Assembly (NCBI RefSeq): GCF_014189455.1
Contig: NZ_CP050296.1
Location: 186,001-250,000 of the forward strand
Reading direction: 5' to 3'
Length of the DNA stretch: 64,000 bases
Source: Mesorhizobium huakuii
GTDB taxonomy: Bacteria > Pseudomonadota > Alphaproteobacteria > Rhizobiales > Rhizobiaceae
Every line of letters starts with the position of its first letter. The first letter of the stretch is position 1. Shown piece by piece: positions 1 to 9,016 of the stretch. The notes under the pieces are model-generated. The model did not search any database, was not told where the DNA came from, and was given only the letters and a program-made list of their open reading frames with translations. Position numbers and translations under genes: made by a program.

Positions 1-1781
1 GCCGGAAAATCCTTGATCCGGCCCGTCGCGCTGATCGAGGCGCCGGCCAGCCCGCCGAGCGAAAGCCGGTCGACTTCAAGCAAGCCGTCGCGCAGCCTGA
101 GCGCGGTATCGACCGTGTCGGCGGTCAAACCGCCGGCGCTGACCGGGCCGGCCTTGATCTGGAAATCGAGATCGCTGTTGGCAAAACGGTTGGCACCCTT
201 GTCGCTGACGAAGATCGAGGCGAAGGCCGCCAGCCCGTCGACATCGAGTTCACCGCCCTCGAGCCGCATCAGCACCGATGGCTTTGCGTCGTCAGGTTGG
301 CTGGAATCGATGCGGCCGGAAAACTTCGCCTTGCCGAGGATCAATTCGAGATCGCTGAAGGATTGATGGTTTTCCGCGAGATCGACCTTGGCCTTGAAGC
401 CGGCAGCGGGCAGACGGCGGATCGCCTCGTCGACATCCCTGGACAGCCACGCTGCAAAACCCGAAGGTTGCGCTACGGCCAACAGCAACGAGCCGGTGAA
501 GCCGAAATGGCCCTGCACGTTGAGCGCAAGCATGCCATCGGCTTCCAGCGTGGTGCGTCCCGGCAAGGTCGCCGCAAGCGATTTGATCGACCAGCCGCTC
601 TCAACGGGCTCGGCGGAAAGATGGACATCACGCACCGTCGTGTCGCCCGCCACCACCGCCGGCAGCTTGACCTCGACGGTGCCGGGAATGGTCGGCTTCG
701 GCAGATCGAGCAGCGCCTGCTCCAGCCCGGCAATACGCTGATCCAGTGTCAGGCCGGCGCCGGCCTCAGCGCCCACCGCCTCATCGAGCTGCACCTGTGC
801 GCCATTGGCCTCGATGGCGAAGTTCGGCTTCTGGCCGAGATCGACCGAAGCCTTTCCGTCGGCGGTGTAGGGATTGTCCAGCGGCCCGGTCTCGAAGCGG
901 AATTCGTCGACGCCAAGCTTCTGGTGGTCGAGCGAAAATTTGCCGTTCAGCCGGAAGCCCGGATCGGGCTTGCCGGCGCTGACCTTCACGGTCTCACCAT
1001 CGGTGCCGCGCAGTTCGGCGCTGTGCTTGTCGGCGCCATTCTTGTCAGCGCTCGAGATCTTGAACTGGCCGGAATAGACCGCGGCACCATTGACGATGCC
1101 GGCATTGCCGTCGGTTTCGATGACCAGCGGATAGGCGTCGGGATCGGCCTTCAGCCGCAGCCGCATCTGCCCATTGCCTTCGGCCTTGCCGGTCGACGCC
1201 GCGATCGTGGTGCGCAACCCATCAAGCCGCAGCGTGCCGTCCATGCGCCACGGGCCGGCCAGCGACTTGGCCGAAATGGTCGAGTTGATTTCGGAAAAGA
1301 TATGGCTGCGTCCGCCGGCGGCATGTCGCAGTTCGATCTGCCCTTCCGTCACTGTCAGCTTCTCGATCGAGATCTGGTTGAGGTCGAAGGGCGAGGACGG
1401 CCGCATCGCCCAGTCCACCGTCCCATCCCTGGCAATGTCGATCGTCGCCTTCGGCCGTACCAGCCGCATATCGAAGATCAGCACCTCGCCGCGCAGGAAG
1501 GGCGCCAGTTCCGCATCCATAGAGAACGTCTCGACGGTCATGGCCGACTGGCCGTTCGGGCCGCCGGCAACGGCGACGTTGGAGAAGGTCACCGAAGGGA
1601 ACGGCAACAGCCTTGCCGTGGCGTCGCCCTGCACGGTCACCTTGCGGCCAAGGATGGCGCTTGCCTCGCGCTCGAACTCAGCGCGGTAGCCGGTCCAGTC
1701 GACAAAGTACGGGACCACCAGCGCCGCGCACAGCACCAGCACGAACAGGCCACCAAAGATCACGAACAGGCGTGCGAGCAT
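1..1781 (-). CDS. AsmA family protein (3' end outside window)
   Basis: This is a large envelope protein read leftwards and running off the window; 593 codons are visible. The N-terminus (MLARLFVIFGGLFVLVLCAA) is one hydrophobic segment that anchors it in the inner membrane. The rest is a long periplasmic beta-rich region of the AsmA type, with repeated short motifs about basis functions of lipid-facing grooves and stretches such as LDGLRTTIAAS and GLAGASISATGRIKDF. AsmA-like proteins are linked to outer-membrane assembly and phospholipid transport between membranes; the exact role here is inferred from the family. The start is the ATG at 1779-1781, the first in-frame start before the hydrophobic segment. 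High-GC antisense frames cover the same DNA but lack protein-like character. Confidence 0.8.
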   Translation of the reverse strand, partial: MLARLFVIFGGLFVLVLCAALVVPYFVDWTGYRAEFEREASAILGRKVTVQGDATARLLPFPSVTFSNVAVAGGPNGQSAMTVETFSMDAELAPFLRGEVLIFDMRLVRPKATIDIARDGTVDWAMRPSSPFDLNQISIEKLTVTEGQIELRHAAGGRSHIFSEINSTISAKSLAGPWRMDGTLRLDGLRTTIAASTGKAEGNGQMRLRLKADPDAYPLVIETDGNAGIVNGAAVYSGQFKISSADKNGADKHSAELRGTDGETVKVSAGKPDPGFRLNGKFSLDHQKLGVDEFRFETGPLDNPYTADGKASVDLGQKPNFAIEANGAQVQLDEAVGAEAGAGLTLDQRIAGLEQALLDLPKPTIPGTVEVKLPAVVAGDTTVRDVHLSAEPVESGWSIKSLAATLPGRTTLEADGMLALNVQGHFGFTGSLLLAVAQPSGFAAWLSRDVDEAIRRLPAAGFKAKVDLAENHQSFSDLELILGKAKFSGRIDSSQPDDAKPSVLMRLEGGELDVDGLAAFASIFVSDKGANRFANSDLDFQIKAGPVSAGGLTADTVDTALRLRDGLLEVDRLSLGGLAGASISATGRIKDFP

Positions 1782-1914
1782 CAGCTCCGAACAGGTTGAT
1801 TGAAATTCTGCCGCACTCTACCCGCATCCGCGTGTCGATAAAGAGGCAATTCATCCAGTATTGCGTCATCCCAAGCGATCTGAAACAAATCCGGCAAAAG
1901 TGGAGATTTTTCAG

Positions 1915-2901
1915 ATGTCGGGCAAGAACTGGGACCGCGTGCCGATCGACGCGCAGAGCGTCGATGCGCCGCTTTCGCAGTCGGCGATTTTCCTTGTCGT
2001 CACCGTCGCCGGCGAACAGCCGGCCCTGGCCAAGGTTTGTTCCGTGCTCGGCGAACTTGACGACCTAGTCAAGACTGTCGGCTTCCGCGACCTTGGCGGC
2101 CGCCTGTCGTGCATCGCCGGCATCGGCCGCGATCTCTGGGACCGCCTCAGCCCCGGCCGGCGGCCGCTGGAGCTGAAACCGTTTGCGCCGATCAAGGGCG
2201 CGGTCCATTCGGCGCCTTCGACAGCGGGCGACCTCCTCTTCCACATCCGGGCCGAGCGGCCCGACATGTGCTTCGAGTTCGAGCGCATCCTGCTCGACCG
2301 GCTCGGTCCTGATGTGATCGTCGTCGACGAAGTGACGGGCTTTCGCTATTTCGATGCCCGCGACCTGCTCGGTTTTGTCGACGGCACCGCCAACCCGACC
2401 GGCCTCGACCTGCCCGCCTCGGCGCTGGTCGGCGACGAGGATGCCGACTTTGCCGGCGGCTCCTATGTCGTCGTCCAGAAATACCTGCACGATATGCAGG
2501 CCTGGGCGCGCATTCCAACGCCCGAGCAAGAGGCGATCATCGGCCGCACCAAGATCGACAACATCGAGATCGACGATGACGACGCGCCGCGCAAATCGCA
2601 CAAGTCGCTGGCCACCATCGAGGATGCCGACGGCAACGAGTACGACATCTTGCGCGACAACATGCCGTTCGGCCGGCCCGGGCAGAACGAGTTCGGCACC
2701 TACTTCATCGGCTATTCCAGGTATCTGTGGGTCACCGAAAAGATGCTGCAGCGCATGTATGTCGGCGACCCGCCGGGCGCCTACGACCGGCTGCTCGATG
2801 TCTCCACGCCGCAGACCGGCACGACATTCTTCGCGCCGACGCGGCCCTTGCTGCAGGCCCTTGTCGAGGGCGCGCAGCAGCAGCTTCCCGCCGGGCGGTA
2901 G
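1915..2901 (+). CDS. DyP-type (YfeX-like) heme peroxidase
   Basis: 328-residue dye-decolourising peroxidase, using H2O2 and heme b to oxidise small substrates in the cytoplasm. Family marks: the GFVDGTANP segment near residue 156 carries the GxxDG motif with the distal catalytic Asp. A conserved His in APRKSHKS (about residue 225) fits the proximal heme ligand. The block RDNMPFGRPGQNEFGTYFIGY carries the distal Arg and closely matches YfeX. The ATG at 1915 is chosen over one at 1861 because GGAG lies 9 bases before it and the homologous part begins there. There is no signal peptide. DyPs are often encapsulin cargo, but the C-terminus (ending QQLPAGR) shows no recognisable targeting peptide and no shell gene is present. 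Confidence 0.9.
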   Translation: MSGKNWDRVPIDAQSVDAPLSQSAIFLVVTVAGEQPALAKVCSVLGELDDLVKTVGFRDLGGRLSCIAGIGRDLWDRLSPGRRPLELKPFAPIKGAVHSAPSTAGDLLFHIRAERPDMCFEFERILLDRLGPDVIVVDEVTGFRYFDARDLLGFVDGTANPTGLDLPASALVGDEDADFAGGSYVVVQKYLHDMQAWARIPTPEQEAIIGRTKIDNIEIDDDDAPRKSHKSLATIEDADGNEYDILRDNMPFGRPGQNEFGTYFIGYSRYLWVTEKMLQRMYVGDPPGAYDRLLDVSTPQTGTTFFAPTRPLLQALVEGAQQQLPAGR

Positions 2902-2934
2902 GGCGGGGCGACAGACAGCCCTTACCCACAAGGA

Positions 2935-3456
2935 TCAGCGCGCGTCGCGCTTCGCTTGCGCCACCTTGCCCGCCTTGCGTTGCCGGCCGAGTTCCGCCGG
3001 CCGCACCAGCTTCGGCGCCCGCTCGTTGGCCACGGCCCGCATGCCCTTGTGAGCCGTGCGCGAATTGTGTGCGGGACCGTCCGCCGGTGCATTTTGCTTC
3101 ATGGCCAGCGCCTTGCGTGCATTCCCGACCAGCGAAACACGAGCCGCCAGTTGGCGTCGCCGTTCGGCCTCGCCATTCAGCCGCCGCATCGCCATGGCCA
3201 GCACCGCCAGCTTGGCCTGCGAACCACCATCGGACTTTGACGGCGCAGCGCCCTTCGGCGCGCCCTTGCCGCGTATTTCACGGCGGCGGCGGTGCGCTTC
3301 GGCCTGCGCCTTGTCGCGCCGCTCCCGCAGCAGCTTGACCAGGCCGGAAAGGTCGGCATCGGAAAGCTCCTGCACCGCCGGATGGTGCGATTTCTCCACC
3401 AGTTCCGTTTCATCGGCGCTCAGCGCGCGGGCTTCTTCCTTGCGTGAAATGGCCAT
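2935..3456 (-). CDS. conserved hypothetical, highly basic
   Basis: 173 residues, unrecognised. The N-terminal part (MAISRKEEARALSADETELV) is followed by a predicted helical stretch (DLSGLVKLLRERRDKAQAEAHRRRREI) and a very Arg/Lys-rich tail ending AKRDAR. The segment before the tail is Ala/Gly/Lys-rich and probably disordered. The composition suggests a nucleic-acid-binding or nucleoid-associated role, but that is inference only. No membrane segment or signal peptide is visible. A purine-rich AGGAGGATT lies just upstream of the ATG at 3456. It is convergent with the DyP gene. Confidence 0.7.
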   Translation of the reverse strand: MAISRKEEARALSADETELVEKSHHPAVQELSDADLSGLVKLLRERRDKAQAEAHRRRREIRGKGAPKGAAPSKSDGGSQAKLAVLAMAMRRLNGEAERRRQLAARVSLVGNARKALAMKQNAPADGPAHNSRTAHKGMRAVANERAPKLVRPAELGRQRKAGKVAQAKRDAR

Positions 3457-3593
3457 GACAATCCTCCTCCGCTGGCGCGCCTGTCTTTTCAGGTTTGCCG
3501 CGGAAGGAGCCTCGACCCGAATGGTGGCGCGGTCAAGACGAGCCTTTTTGTGTATCGCGCGTGACCAGCTTGCGGGACCTTCGTGTGGAGAGT

Positions 3594-4097
3594 TCAGACG
3601 CCCTCTCCGGCGGCCTCCATTAGCGCAGTCAAAACCGCTCCCTTGCGAAGGCTAGTCGAGAAACTCTTGGCGATGAACTCCAGCGTCGAATCGTGGAACG
3701 TCAAGATGAAATGCAGATAGTCTGAAAACAGCTCGGGTGTATGGGACGAATGAACCTGATTTGCCTTTTCCAGGGAGGCGATCCACGACGAGTTACGCAC
3801 CTCAAATGCCTCGTACGCCCGCAGGCCCAACGGATAGAGACGATGGCCACTGATGGACTCGTCATTCGGCGGGCCGAACTGAAAAGCCAGATAAGGCTCT
3901 GCCGTCAGGATGGCGACTGATTGGTTGCCTGTCAGCGGCGAAACCGAGCGCGGATTCGTGCCATCGAAAGACGTATCGGGAGTGTCGGCGAGGTAGGCGA
4001 CGAGCAGCCTGCCTTCATCCGCAAACACATGGGGCAGTGGCGCTCCAGCGGACGACAGCGGCACCTCTATCCGCAGCAAGGTCTCGGCAGTCGACAT
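3594..4097 (-). CDS. hypothetical protein coupled to lactate dehydrogenase gene
   Basis: 167 residues, unrecognised, no signal peptide or membrane segment. It starts MSTAETLLRIEVPLSSAGAP and contains SFDGTNPRSVSPLTGNQSVA and a hydrophobic, aromatic-rich C-terminal half (FSDYLHFILTFHDSTLEF). The ATG lies directly after the TAG stop of the upstream flavoprotein gene (TAGATG), so the two are probably translationally coupled. The base composition is visibly less GC-rich than the flanking genes, which hints at a later acquisition. It could be a small soluble partner or an unrelated insertion in the transcription unit; nothing in the sequence decides this. Confidence 0.65.
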   Translation of the reverse strand: MSTAETLLRIEVPLSSAGAPLPHVFADEGRLLVAYLADTPDTSFDGTNPRSVSPLTGNQSVAILTAEPYLAFQFGPPNDESISGHRLYPLGLRAYEAFEVRNSSWIASLEKANQVHSSHTPELFSDYLHFILTFHDSTLEFIAKSFSTSLRKGAVLTALMEAAGEGV

Positions 4098-5516
4098 CTA
4101 GCGGTCGCCGCCCGGCAATATCTTGCCCGGATTCATGATGTTTTGCGGGTCGAGCGCCTGCTTGATGGTGCGCATGATGTCGACGCCGTGGCCGAGTTCG
4201 CTGCGCATGAAACCGATCTTGCCCTGGCCGATGCCATGCTCGCCGGTGCAGGTGCCATCCATGGCGATCGCCCGCATGTTGAGCCGCGCGACGAATTTTT
4301 CCGACAGCGCGATCTCCTTGGGATCGTTGACATCCATCAGCACCAGCACGTGGAAATTGCCATCGCCGGCATGGCCGACGATCGGCGCGATCAAGCCCAT
4401 TTCGGCGATGTCGGCCTCAGTTTCGGTGACGCATTCGGCAAAGCGCGAGATCGGCACGCAGACATCGGTCGACAGGCCCTTGGCGCCCGGCCGCAGCGTC
4501 AGCGACGACCAGTAGGCATCGTGCCTCGCCTTCCACAGTTTCGTGCGTTCCTCGGCGACACTGGTCCACAGGAACGGCCCGCCGCCATTCTCTTCCGCGA
4601 TCATGCCGAAGGTTTCGGCCTGCTCGGCAACGCCGGCATCGCTGCCATGGAATTCGACGAACAGGCACGGGCTCTCGGGATAATCGAGCTTGGAATAGTT
4701 CTTCATCGCCCGCATCTGCAGCGCGTTGACCAGTTCGATGCGTGCCACCGGAATGCCCATCTGGATCGTCGCTATTACAGCGTTGCAGGCCGCCTCGACG
4801 CTCGGAAACGGACAGACGCCGCCGGAGATCGCCTGCGGAATGCCTTGCAGTTTCAGCGTCAGCGAGGTGATGATGCCGAGCGTGCCTTCCGAGCCGACCA
4901 GAAGCCGCGTCAGATCGTAGCCGGCCGAGCTCTTCTTCGCGCGCTTGCCTGTCGTCACCGTCTCGCCGTCGGCCATCACGGCCGTCAGCGACAGCACGTT
5001 CTCGCGCATCGTACCATAGCGCACCGCATTGGTGCCGGAGGCCCGCGTCGCCGCCATGCCGCCGAGCGAGGCATTGGCGCCGGGATCGATCGGGAAGAAC
5101 AGGCCGGTGTCGCGCAGATGCTTGTTCAGATCCTCGCGCGTCACGCCGGGTTCGACCGTGCAGTCCAGATCCTGCGGATTGACCGCAAGGATGCGGTTCA
5201 TGCGCGAGGTGTCGACCGAAATGCCGCCGCCCGGCGCGTTGGTGTGGCCTTCCAGCGAGGAACCGACGCCAAAGGCGATGACCGGCACGCGGTGCGCCGC
5301 GCAGGCGCGCACGATCTCCTGCACCTCGGCCGTCGTTTCTGGGAAAGCGACGCCGTCGGGCGCCTGCGTCGGGATATAGGTGGTGGTGTGCGCGTGCTGC
5401 GAGCGGATCGCCTGGCCGGTCTGAAAACGCTCGCCGAGCTGTTGCTTGAGGATGCCGAGCACCGACGCGATGCCTTCCTCGTTGCGTTCGACCGGATTGA
5501 GGTCGCTCAGAGCCAT
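4098..5516 (-). CDS. FAD-binding D-lactate dehydrogenase-type oxidoreductase
   Basis: 472-residue flavoprotein of the GlcD/D-lactate dehydrogenase (cytochrome) family, oxidising a 2-hydroxyacid such as D-lactate or glycolate and passing electrons to the respiratory chain. The N-terminal FAD_binding_4 domain shows GVGSSLEGHTNAPGGG, DPGANASLGGMAATRASGTN and LLVGSEGTLGIIT. The C-terminal FAD-oxidase_C domain shows HAGDGNFHVLVLMD and the signature CTGEHGIGQGK. The ATG at 5516 is preceded by GGAGGAATTC, a clear ribosome site, so upstream in-frame codons are excluded. It is divergent from a thioesterase and followed without a gap by a hypothetical gene. Substrate choice between D-lactate and related acids cannot be read from the sequence. 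Confidence 0.88.
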   Translation of the reverse strand: MALSDLNPVERNEEGIASVLGILKQQLGERFQTGQAIRSQHAHTTTYIPTQAPDGVAFPETTAEVQEIVRACAAHRVPVIAFGVGSSLEGHTNAPGGGISVDTSRMNRILAVNPQDLDCTVEPGVTREDLNKHLRDTGLFFPIDPGANASLGGMAATRASGTNAVRYGTMRENVLSLTAVMADGETVTTGKRAKKSSAGYDLTRLLVGSEGTLGIITSLTLKLQGIPQAISGGVCPFPSVEAACNAVIATIQMGIPVARIELVNALQMRAMKNYSKLDYPESPCLFVEFHGSDAGVAEQAETFGMIAEENGGGPFLWTSVAEERTKLWKARHDAYWSSLTLRPGAKGLSTDVCVPISRFAECVTETEADIAEMGLIAPIVGHAGDGNFHVLVLMDVNDPKEIALSEKFVARLNMRAIAMDGTCTGEHGIGQGKIGFMRSELGHGVDIMRTIKQALDPQNIMNPGKILPGGDR

Positions 5517-5618
5517 GAATTCCTCCGCGAATGGACCAGCGCCCACGCTTGTTATGCGATTATGGATGCGTAGTCTTCGCAGCCGCAATTTGTCCAGCAC
5601 CAGAACAAGGAAGTTTCT

Positions 5619-6098
5619 ATGTCCATCCCCGCCCCCTTCGTCTCCAGGCCCATGGACATCGAGAAGGACTGGATCGATTACAACGGCCATCTCAACATGG
5701 CCTATTACAACGTGCTGTTCGACCGCTGCTCGGACGAGGCCTTCGAGGCGATGGGCATGGGGCTGGACTATGTGAAGGGGCGGCGGCTCACCATCTACAC
5801 CGCCGAGGTCCATGTCTGCTACGTCCAGGAACTGCATCTGGACCACAAGGTCCAGGTGTCCTTCCAGCTCATCGACCATGACGCGAAGCGGCTCAGGGCC
5901 TACCAGGAAATCCGCCATGTCGACGGCTGGCTCGCCGCCACCTCCGAGACGCTGTCGCTGCATGTCGACATGTCGGGACCGAAGGTCGCGCCCTTCCCCG
6001 CCGATGTGCTGGCCAAGGTCGAAGCCATGCGCGCCGCCCATTCCGTGCTGCCGATGCCGGAGCGTGCCGGCCGCTCGATCGGCATCAAACGCAAATAG
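5619..6098 (+). CDS. hotdog-fold thioesterase family protein
   Basis: 159 residues, single-domain hotdog acyl-CoA thioesterase of the 4HBT/YbgC-like type. The motif DYNGHLNMAYYNVLFD near residue 20 carries the catalytic Asp and active-site pattern of this family; the following helix and beta strands (YTAEVHVCYVQEL) fit. It is expected to hydrolyse a CoA thioester in the cytoplasm. Proteins of this shape in rhizobia are also found with carnitine/betaine catabolism, but no such gene is adjacent. AAGGAA lies eight bases before the ATG. It is divergent from the D-lactate dehydrogenase gene. Confidence 0.8.
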   Translation: MSIPAPFVSRPMDIEKDWIDYNGHLNMAYYNVLFDRCSDEAFEAMGMGLDYVKGRRLTIYTAEVHVCYVQELHLDHKVQVSFQLIDHDAKRLRAYQEIRHVDGWLAATSETLSLHVDMSGPKVAPFPADVLAKVEAMRAAHSVLPMPERAGRSIGIKRK

Positions 6099-6116
6099 GA
6101 CGAAGCCGATATCCAT

Positions 6117-6354
6117 CCAGCTTCCGGCGAGGCATTGGGTCTGACTTCAAAGCCACACCCTGAACTCAAAATCGCAGAGCCCCCGATATCCACCGGCAGC
6201 GGTGCTTGAAGCGGGTTTGGACCGGCGTTAACCTTACCGAGGATTTAACGGGAACAAGCCAATTGAGCCGTTGAACGACTCAGCGGAGCGGTCGAAAACC
6301 ATCCGCATAGAGTTGTTTACGAGCGGCGGGGCGAAGCCGGTTCGAGGGACGTGC
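6117..6354. other. intergenic stretch, no gene seen
   Basis: About 240 bases between the thioesterase gene and the next small gene. No convincing ORF, tRNA or strong hairpin was seen. It probably holds the promoter of the downstream small gene; the end is less GC-rich (AACCTTACCGAGGATTTAACG). Confidence 0.4.
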
Positions 6355-6552
6355 ATGAAAACCGACATCAAGGTCGAGGTGGACAGGCTGGCCGCTGATC
6401 CGCGCATCACCGACTACGATTTCTGGCGTTCGCTCAAGAACGTCGACAACGAGATATTCCATATCGCCAACAACAACGAACCGATCCCGTTCGACATGAT
6501 CCGCTGGCGCAGCATTTTGAAGCGCGCCCGCCTGAAGCGCGGCCACGCCTAG
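6355..6552 (+). CDS. small conserved hypothetical protein
   Basis: 65 residues (MKTDIKVEVDRLAADPRITD...), charged and soluble, ending in a basic helix RWRSILKRARLKRGHA. No family recognised. An in-frame ATG at 6271 would add 28 residues, but GAGGGA seven bases before 6355 and the more protein-like sequence after it favour the shorter form. It stands alone on the plus strand, convergent with the Lrp-type regulator gene. Confidence 0.6.
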   Translation: MKTDIKVEVDRLAADPRITDYDFWRSLKNVDNEIFHIANNNEPIPFDMIRWRSILKRARLKRGHA

Positions 6553-6605
6553 CCTCGGCGAGTCGGTCTGGAAGACATCGGATAAACCAATCAAAATTGC
6601 GCCGT

Positions 6606-7085
6606 TTACGGCGATCGCTTCACCGCCGCCAGCGGTGAGCGCGCCACCACCGGTGACGACTGGATGATGGCCGTGTTGGTCATCGCATAGGGGATGATGC
6701 GGTCGATCACCCGTTCGAGCTCGGCCACCGAGCCGACATGCGCGAGCGCGATGAAACAGTCCTCGCCGGTCACCCGGTCGCATTGCACGATCTCCGGCAG
6801 CTCGCGGATGATGTCGGCGACAACCGACAATTGCCCCGGCACCGGCCGGATGCGCAGCCACGCCGACAGCTTCAGGCCAAGGGCAGCCGGATTGATCCTG
6901 ACGCAATAGGCCTCGATCACGCCGTTCTCCTGCAGCCGCTTGATGCGCTCGGCGACACTCGGCGCCGACAGGCCGACCGAACGCGCCAGCTCCGCCGTGC
7001 TGGCCCGCGCATCCTTTTCCAGCAGGCGCAGGATCTTCATGTCGGCCGCGTCGAGATCGACATTTTCAGTTCGAAGGCGTTTCAC
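6606..7085 (-). CDS. Lrp/AsnC family transcriptional regulator
   Basis: 159-residue regulator with an N-terminal AsnC-type helix-turn-helix (LDAADMKILRLLEKDARAS, then LARSVGLSAPSVAERIKRLQ) and a C-terminal RAM ligand-binding domain (LPEIVQCDRVTGEDCFIALAH). The family binds amino acids and controls their metabolism or export. The GTG at 7085 is preceded by AAGGA at good spacing and gives the usual family length; ATG codons at 7133-7136 lack a ribosome site. It is divergent from the RhtA-like exporter gene, so it probably controls that gene and itself from the shared 90-base gap. Confidence 0.87.
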   Translation of the reverse strand: MKRLRTENVDLDAADMKILRLLEKDARASTAELARSVGLSAPSVAERIKRLQENGVIEAYCVRINPAALGLKLSAWLRIRPVPGQLSVVADIIRELPEIVQCDRVTGEDCFIALAHVGSVAELERVIDRIIPYAMTNTAIIQSSPVVARSPLAAVKRSP

Positions 7086-7174
7086 GGTCAAATCCTTGCT
7101 TTCGGTAGAGATATGATCCAGCTGATCGATCATCATCCATATAGGCTGCGGAAAATGCCTGCGATACTGATCCG

Positions 7175-8095
7175 ATGGATGATCAAGCGCAAGCTCCCAC
7201 GGCAGGCCCTGTGCCTAACCCCGCCTCCACCGGCTCTGGCCTTGGCGGCCTGGCGACAAGACTGCCGCCGCATGTCTGGTTCGGCGTCAGCGCCATCTTC
7301 CACTATCTCGGCCCGGCCTTCGCCGTACTGCTGTTCCCGCATGTCGGCGTGCTCGGCATGGCGTGGCTGCGCATCGCCACCGCAGCGCTGATCTTCGCGC
7401 CGTTGACGCGCCCCTGGCGAAGCTTCGCCCGCGCCGATCCTCCGACGCGGCTGCTGTTGCTGGCTTTCGGCGCCTGCCTGGCGGTGATGAACTGTTCCTT
7501 CTATCTCGCGCTCGACCGCTTGCCGATCTCGCTGGTGGCGGCGATCGAATTCGTCGGCACCATCGGCGTCGCGGTGATCGGCTTGAGGAGCGCCCGCAAT
7601 CTCGCCGCTCTTGCCGTGGCCGTCACCGGCACCTTGCTGCTCATCGACGTCAAATGGTCCAGCGATCCCGTCGGCCTGTTCTGGGCCTTCCTCAACGGCG
7701 CGCTGTTCGTCGGCTACATCGTGCTCGGCCACCGCGTCGCCCGTTCCGGCGCCGGCGACGGCATTGCCGGCCTTGGCGCCGCCATGGCGGTCGCCTTCAT
7801 CGTCGTGCTGCCGATCGGCTGTACCGACGCGCTGCCCGCCTTTTTCTCCCCGCCACTGCTCATCGCCGCCATCGGCGTCGGCATCTGCTCCTCGGTCATT
7901 CCCTATGTCTGCGACCAACTTGCCATGTCGCGATTGCCGCGCTCGAGTTTCGCGCTGATGCTGTCGCTGCTGCCGGTGACGGCAACGCTGATCGGCGTCA
8001 TCGTGCTGCGCCAGATTCCAAGCGTCAGCGATTGCCTCGGCATTGCGCTGGTGGTCGCCGGCGTTGCCTTCCACAGGCCGGCGAGCACGGATTAG
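7175..8095 (+). CDS. EamA-family (RhtA-like) amino-acid/metabolite exporter
   Basis: 306 residues with about ten predicted membrane helices and two EamA repeats. It resembles the threonine/homoserine exporter RhtA: SAIFHYLGPAFAVLLFPHVGVLGMAWLRI near the start, then NCSFYLALDRLPISLVAAIEFVG. The second repeat has YVCDQLAMSRLPRSSFALMLSLLP. It should export threonine, homoserine or a related small compound by proton motive force. Divergence from an Lrp/AsnC regulator fits amino-acid-responsive control. No strong ribosome site precedes the ATG. Substrate is inferred from family only. Confidence 0.85.
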   Translation: MDDQAQAPTAGPVPNPASTGSGLGGLATRLPPHVWFGVSAIFHYLGPAFAVLLFPHVGVLGMAWLRIATAALIFAPLTRPWRSFARADPPTRLLLLAFGACLAVMNCSFYLALDRLPISLVAAIEFVGTIGVAVIGLRSARNLAALAVAVTGTLLLIDVKWSSDPVGLFWAFLNGALFVGYIVLGHRVARSGAGDGIAGLGAAMAVAFIVVLPIGCTDALPAFFSPPLLIAAIGVGICSSVIPYVCDQLAMSRLPRSSFALMLSLLPVTATLIGVIVLRQIPSVSDCLGIALVVAGVAFHRPASTD

Positions 8096-8104
8096 GCAAA
8101 CCGC

Positions 8105-8998
8105 CTACGCCAGTTTCTCCTTCAAGAAGGCAATCGTCCTGCCCCAGGCGAGATCGGCCGCCTTCTTGTCGTAGCGCGCCGCCGACGTATCGTTGTTGAA
8201 GGCATGGTTGGCGCCTTCATAGACATAGACCTTGTATTCGACATGCGCGGCATCGAGTTCCTTCTTGAAGGCGTCGATGCCGGCATTGGTGCGATCGTCG
8301 GGGCCGGCATAGTGCAGCAGCAGAGCGGCCTTGATCTTCGACGCGTCGGCGGCGTTCGGCTGCATGCCGTAATAGGCGACGCTGGCAGCGAGATCGGGCG
8401 CATTGACGGCCAGCATGTTGGCCGTGCCGCCACCCCAGCAAAAGCCGATGGCGCCGACCTTGCCGTTGCCGTCCTTGTTGGCCTTGAGAAAGGCGACGGT
8501 CGCCACCGCGTTGGCGACGGTCTGCCCCGGATCGAGTTTGGTGAACATGTCGCGCGCCTTGTCCTCGTCATCGGGCGTGCCGCCGAGTGGCGACAGGAAA
8601 TCCGGCGCAAGCGCCACGAACCCTTCCAGCGCCACGCGCCGGACGACGTCCCGTATATGCGGGTTGAGCCCCCGGTTTTCATGGATGACGATGACCGTGC
8701 CGAGTTTGCCCGTCTGGTTCGCCGGTTTGACCAGATAGCCCTTCATCTCACCGCCGCTGCCGGGATAGCTGATATCCTCGCCCTTCACCCGCGGATCGTT
8801 GTCGGCAACGATCGCCGCCTGGGCGGAATTCGCCGCCAGCATCGGCGCGATGGCCGCCGCCGCGGCACCCGATCCGGCAAGCCTGGTCAATTGCTCCATG
8901 AAGCGGCGACGGTCGAGCGTCAGATGCGTATATTCGTCATAGGCATCGATCATCGCCTGCGTGATGACGGGTTTTTCGTTGTTGGCGGATTTCGTCAC
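8105..8998 (-). CDS. dienelactone hydrolase family protein, Tat-exported
   Basis: 297 residues of alpha/beta hydrolase fold. A central twin-arginine motif (DRRRFMEQLTRLAGSG) followed by an Ala-rich hydrophobic stretch ending NSAQA suggests Tat export, preceded by an unusually long 30-residue n-region. The catalytic Cys sits in IGFCWGGG; Asp in GPDDRTN and His in GANHAFNND complete the Cys-Asp-His triad of dienelactone hydrolases. The real substrate is unknown, since most of these are not true dienelactone hydrolases. The start is GTG at 8998 with GAGGA eight bases upstream. Confidence 0.87.
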   Translation of the reverse strand: MTKSANNEKPVITQAMIDAYDEYTHLTLDRRRFMEQLTRLAGSGAAAAAIAPMLAANSAQAAIVADNDPRVKGEDISYPGSGGEMKGYLVKPANQTGKLGTVIVIHENRGLNPHIRDVVRRVALEGFVALAPDFLSPLGGTPDDEDKARDMFTKLDPGQTVANAVATVAFLKANKDGNGKVGAIGFCWGGGTANMLAVNAPDLAASVAYYGMQPNAADASKIKAALLLHYAGPDDRTNAGIDAFKKELDAAHVEYKVYVYEGANHAFNNDTSAARYDKKAADLAWGRTIAFLKEKLA

Positions 8999-9016
8999 GG
9001 GCGCATTCCTCGATCT

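Noticed and set aside
297..1799. Plus-strand open frame of 500 codons opposite the AsmA gene
   Set aside because: Composition is His/Arg/Gln/Gly-rich with no domain; it mirrors the real minus-strand gene in high-GC DNA.
1915..2901. DyP peroxidase as part of an encapsulin system
   Set aside because: No shell gene is adjacent and the C-terminus lacks a targeting peptide.
3921..5573. Plus-strand open frame of 550 codons opposite the lactate dehydrogenase gene
   Set aside because: Antisense shadow; no ribosome site and no recognisable protein.
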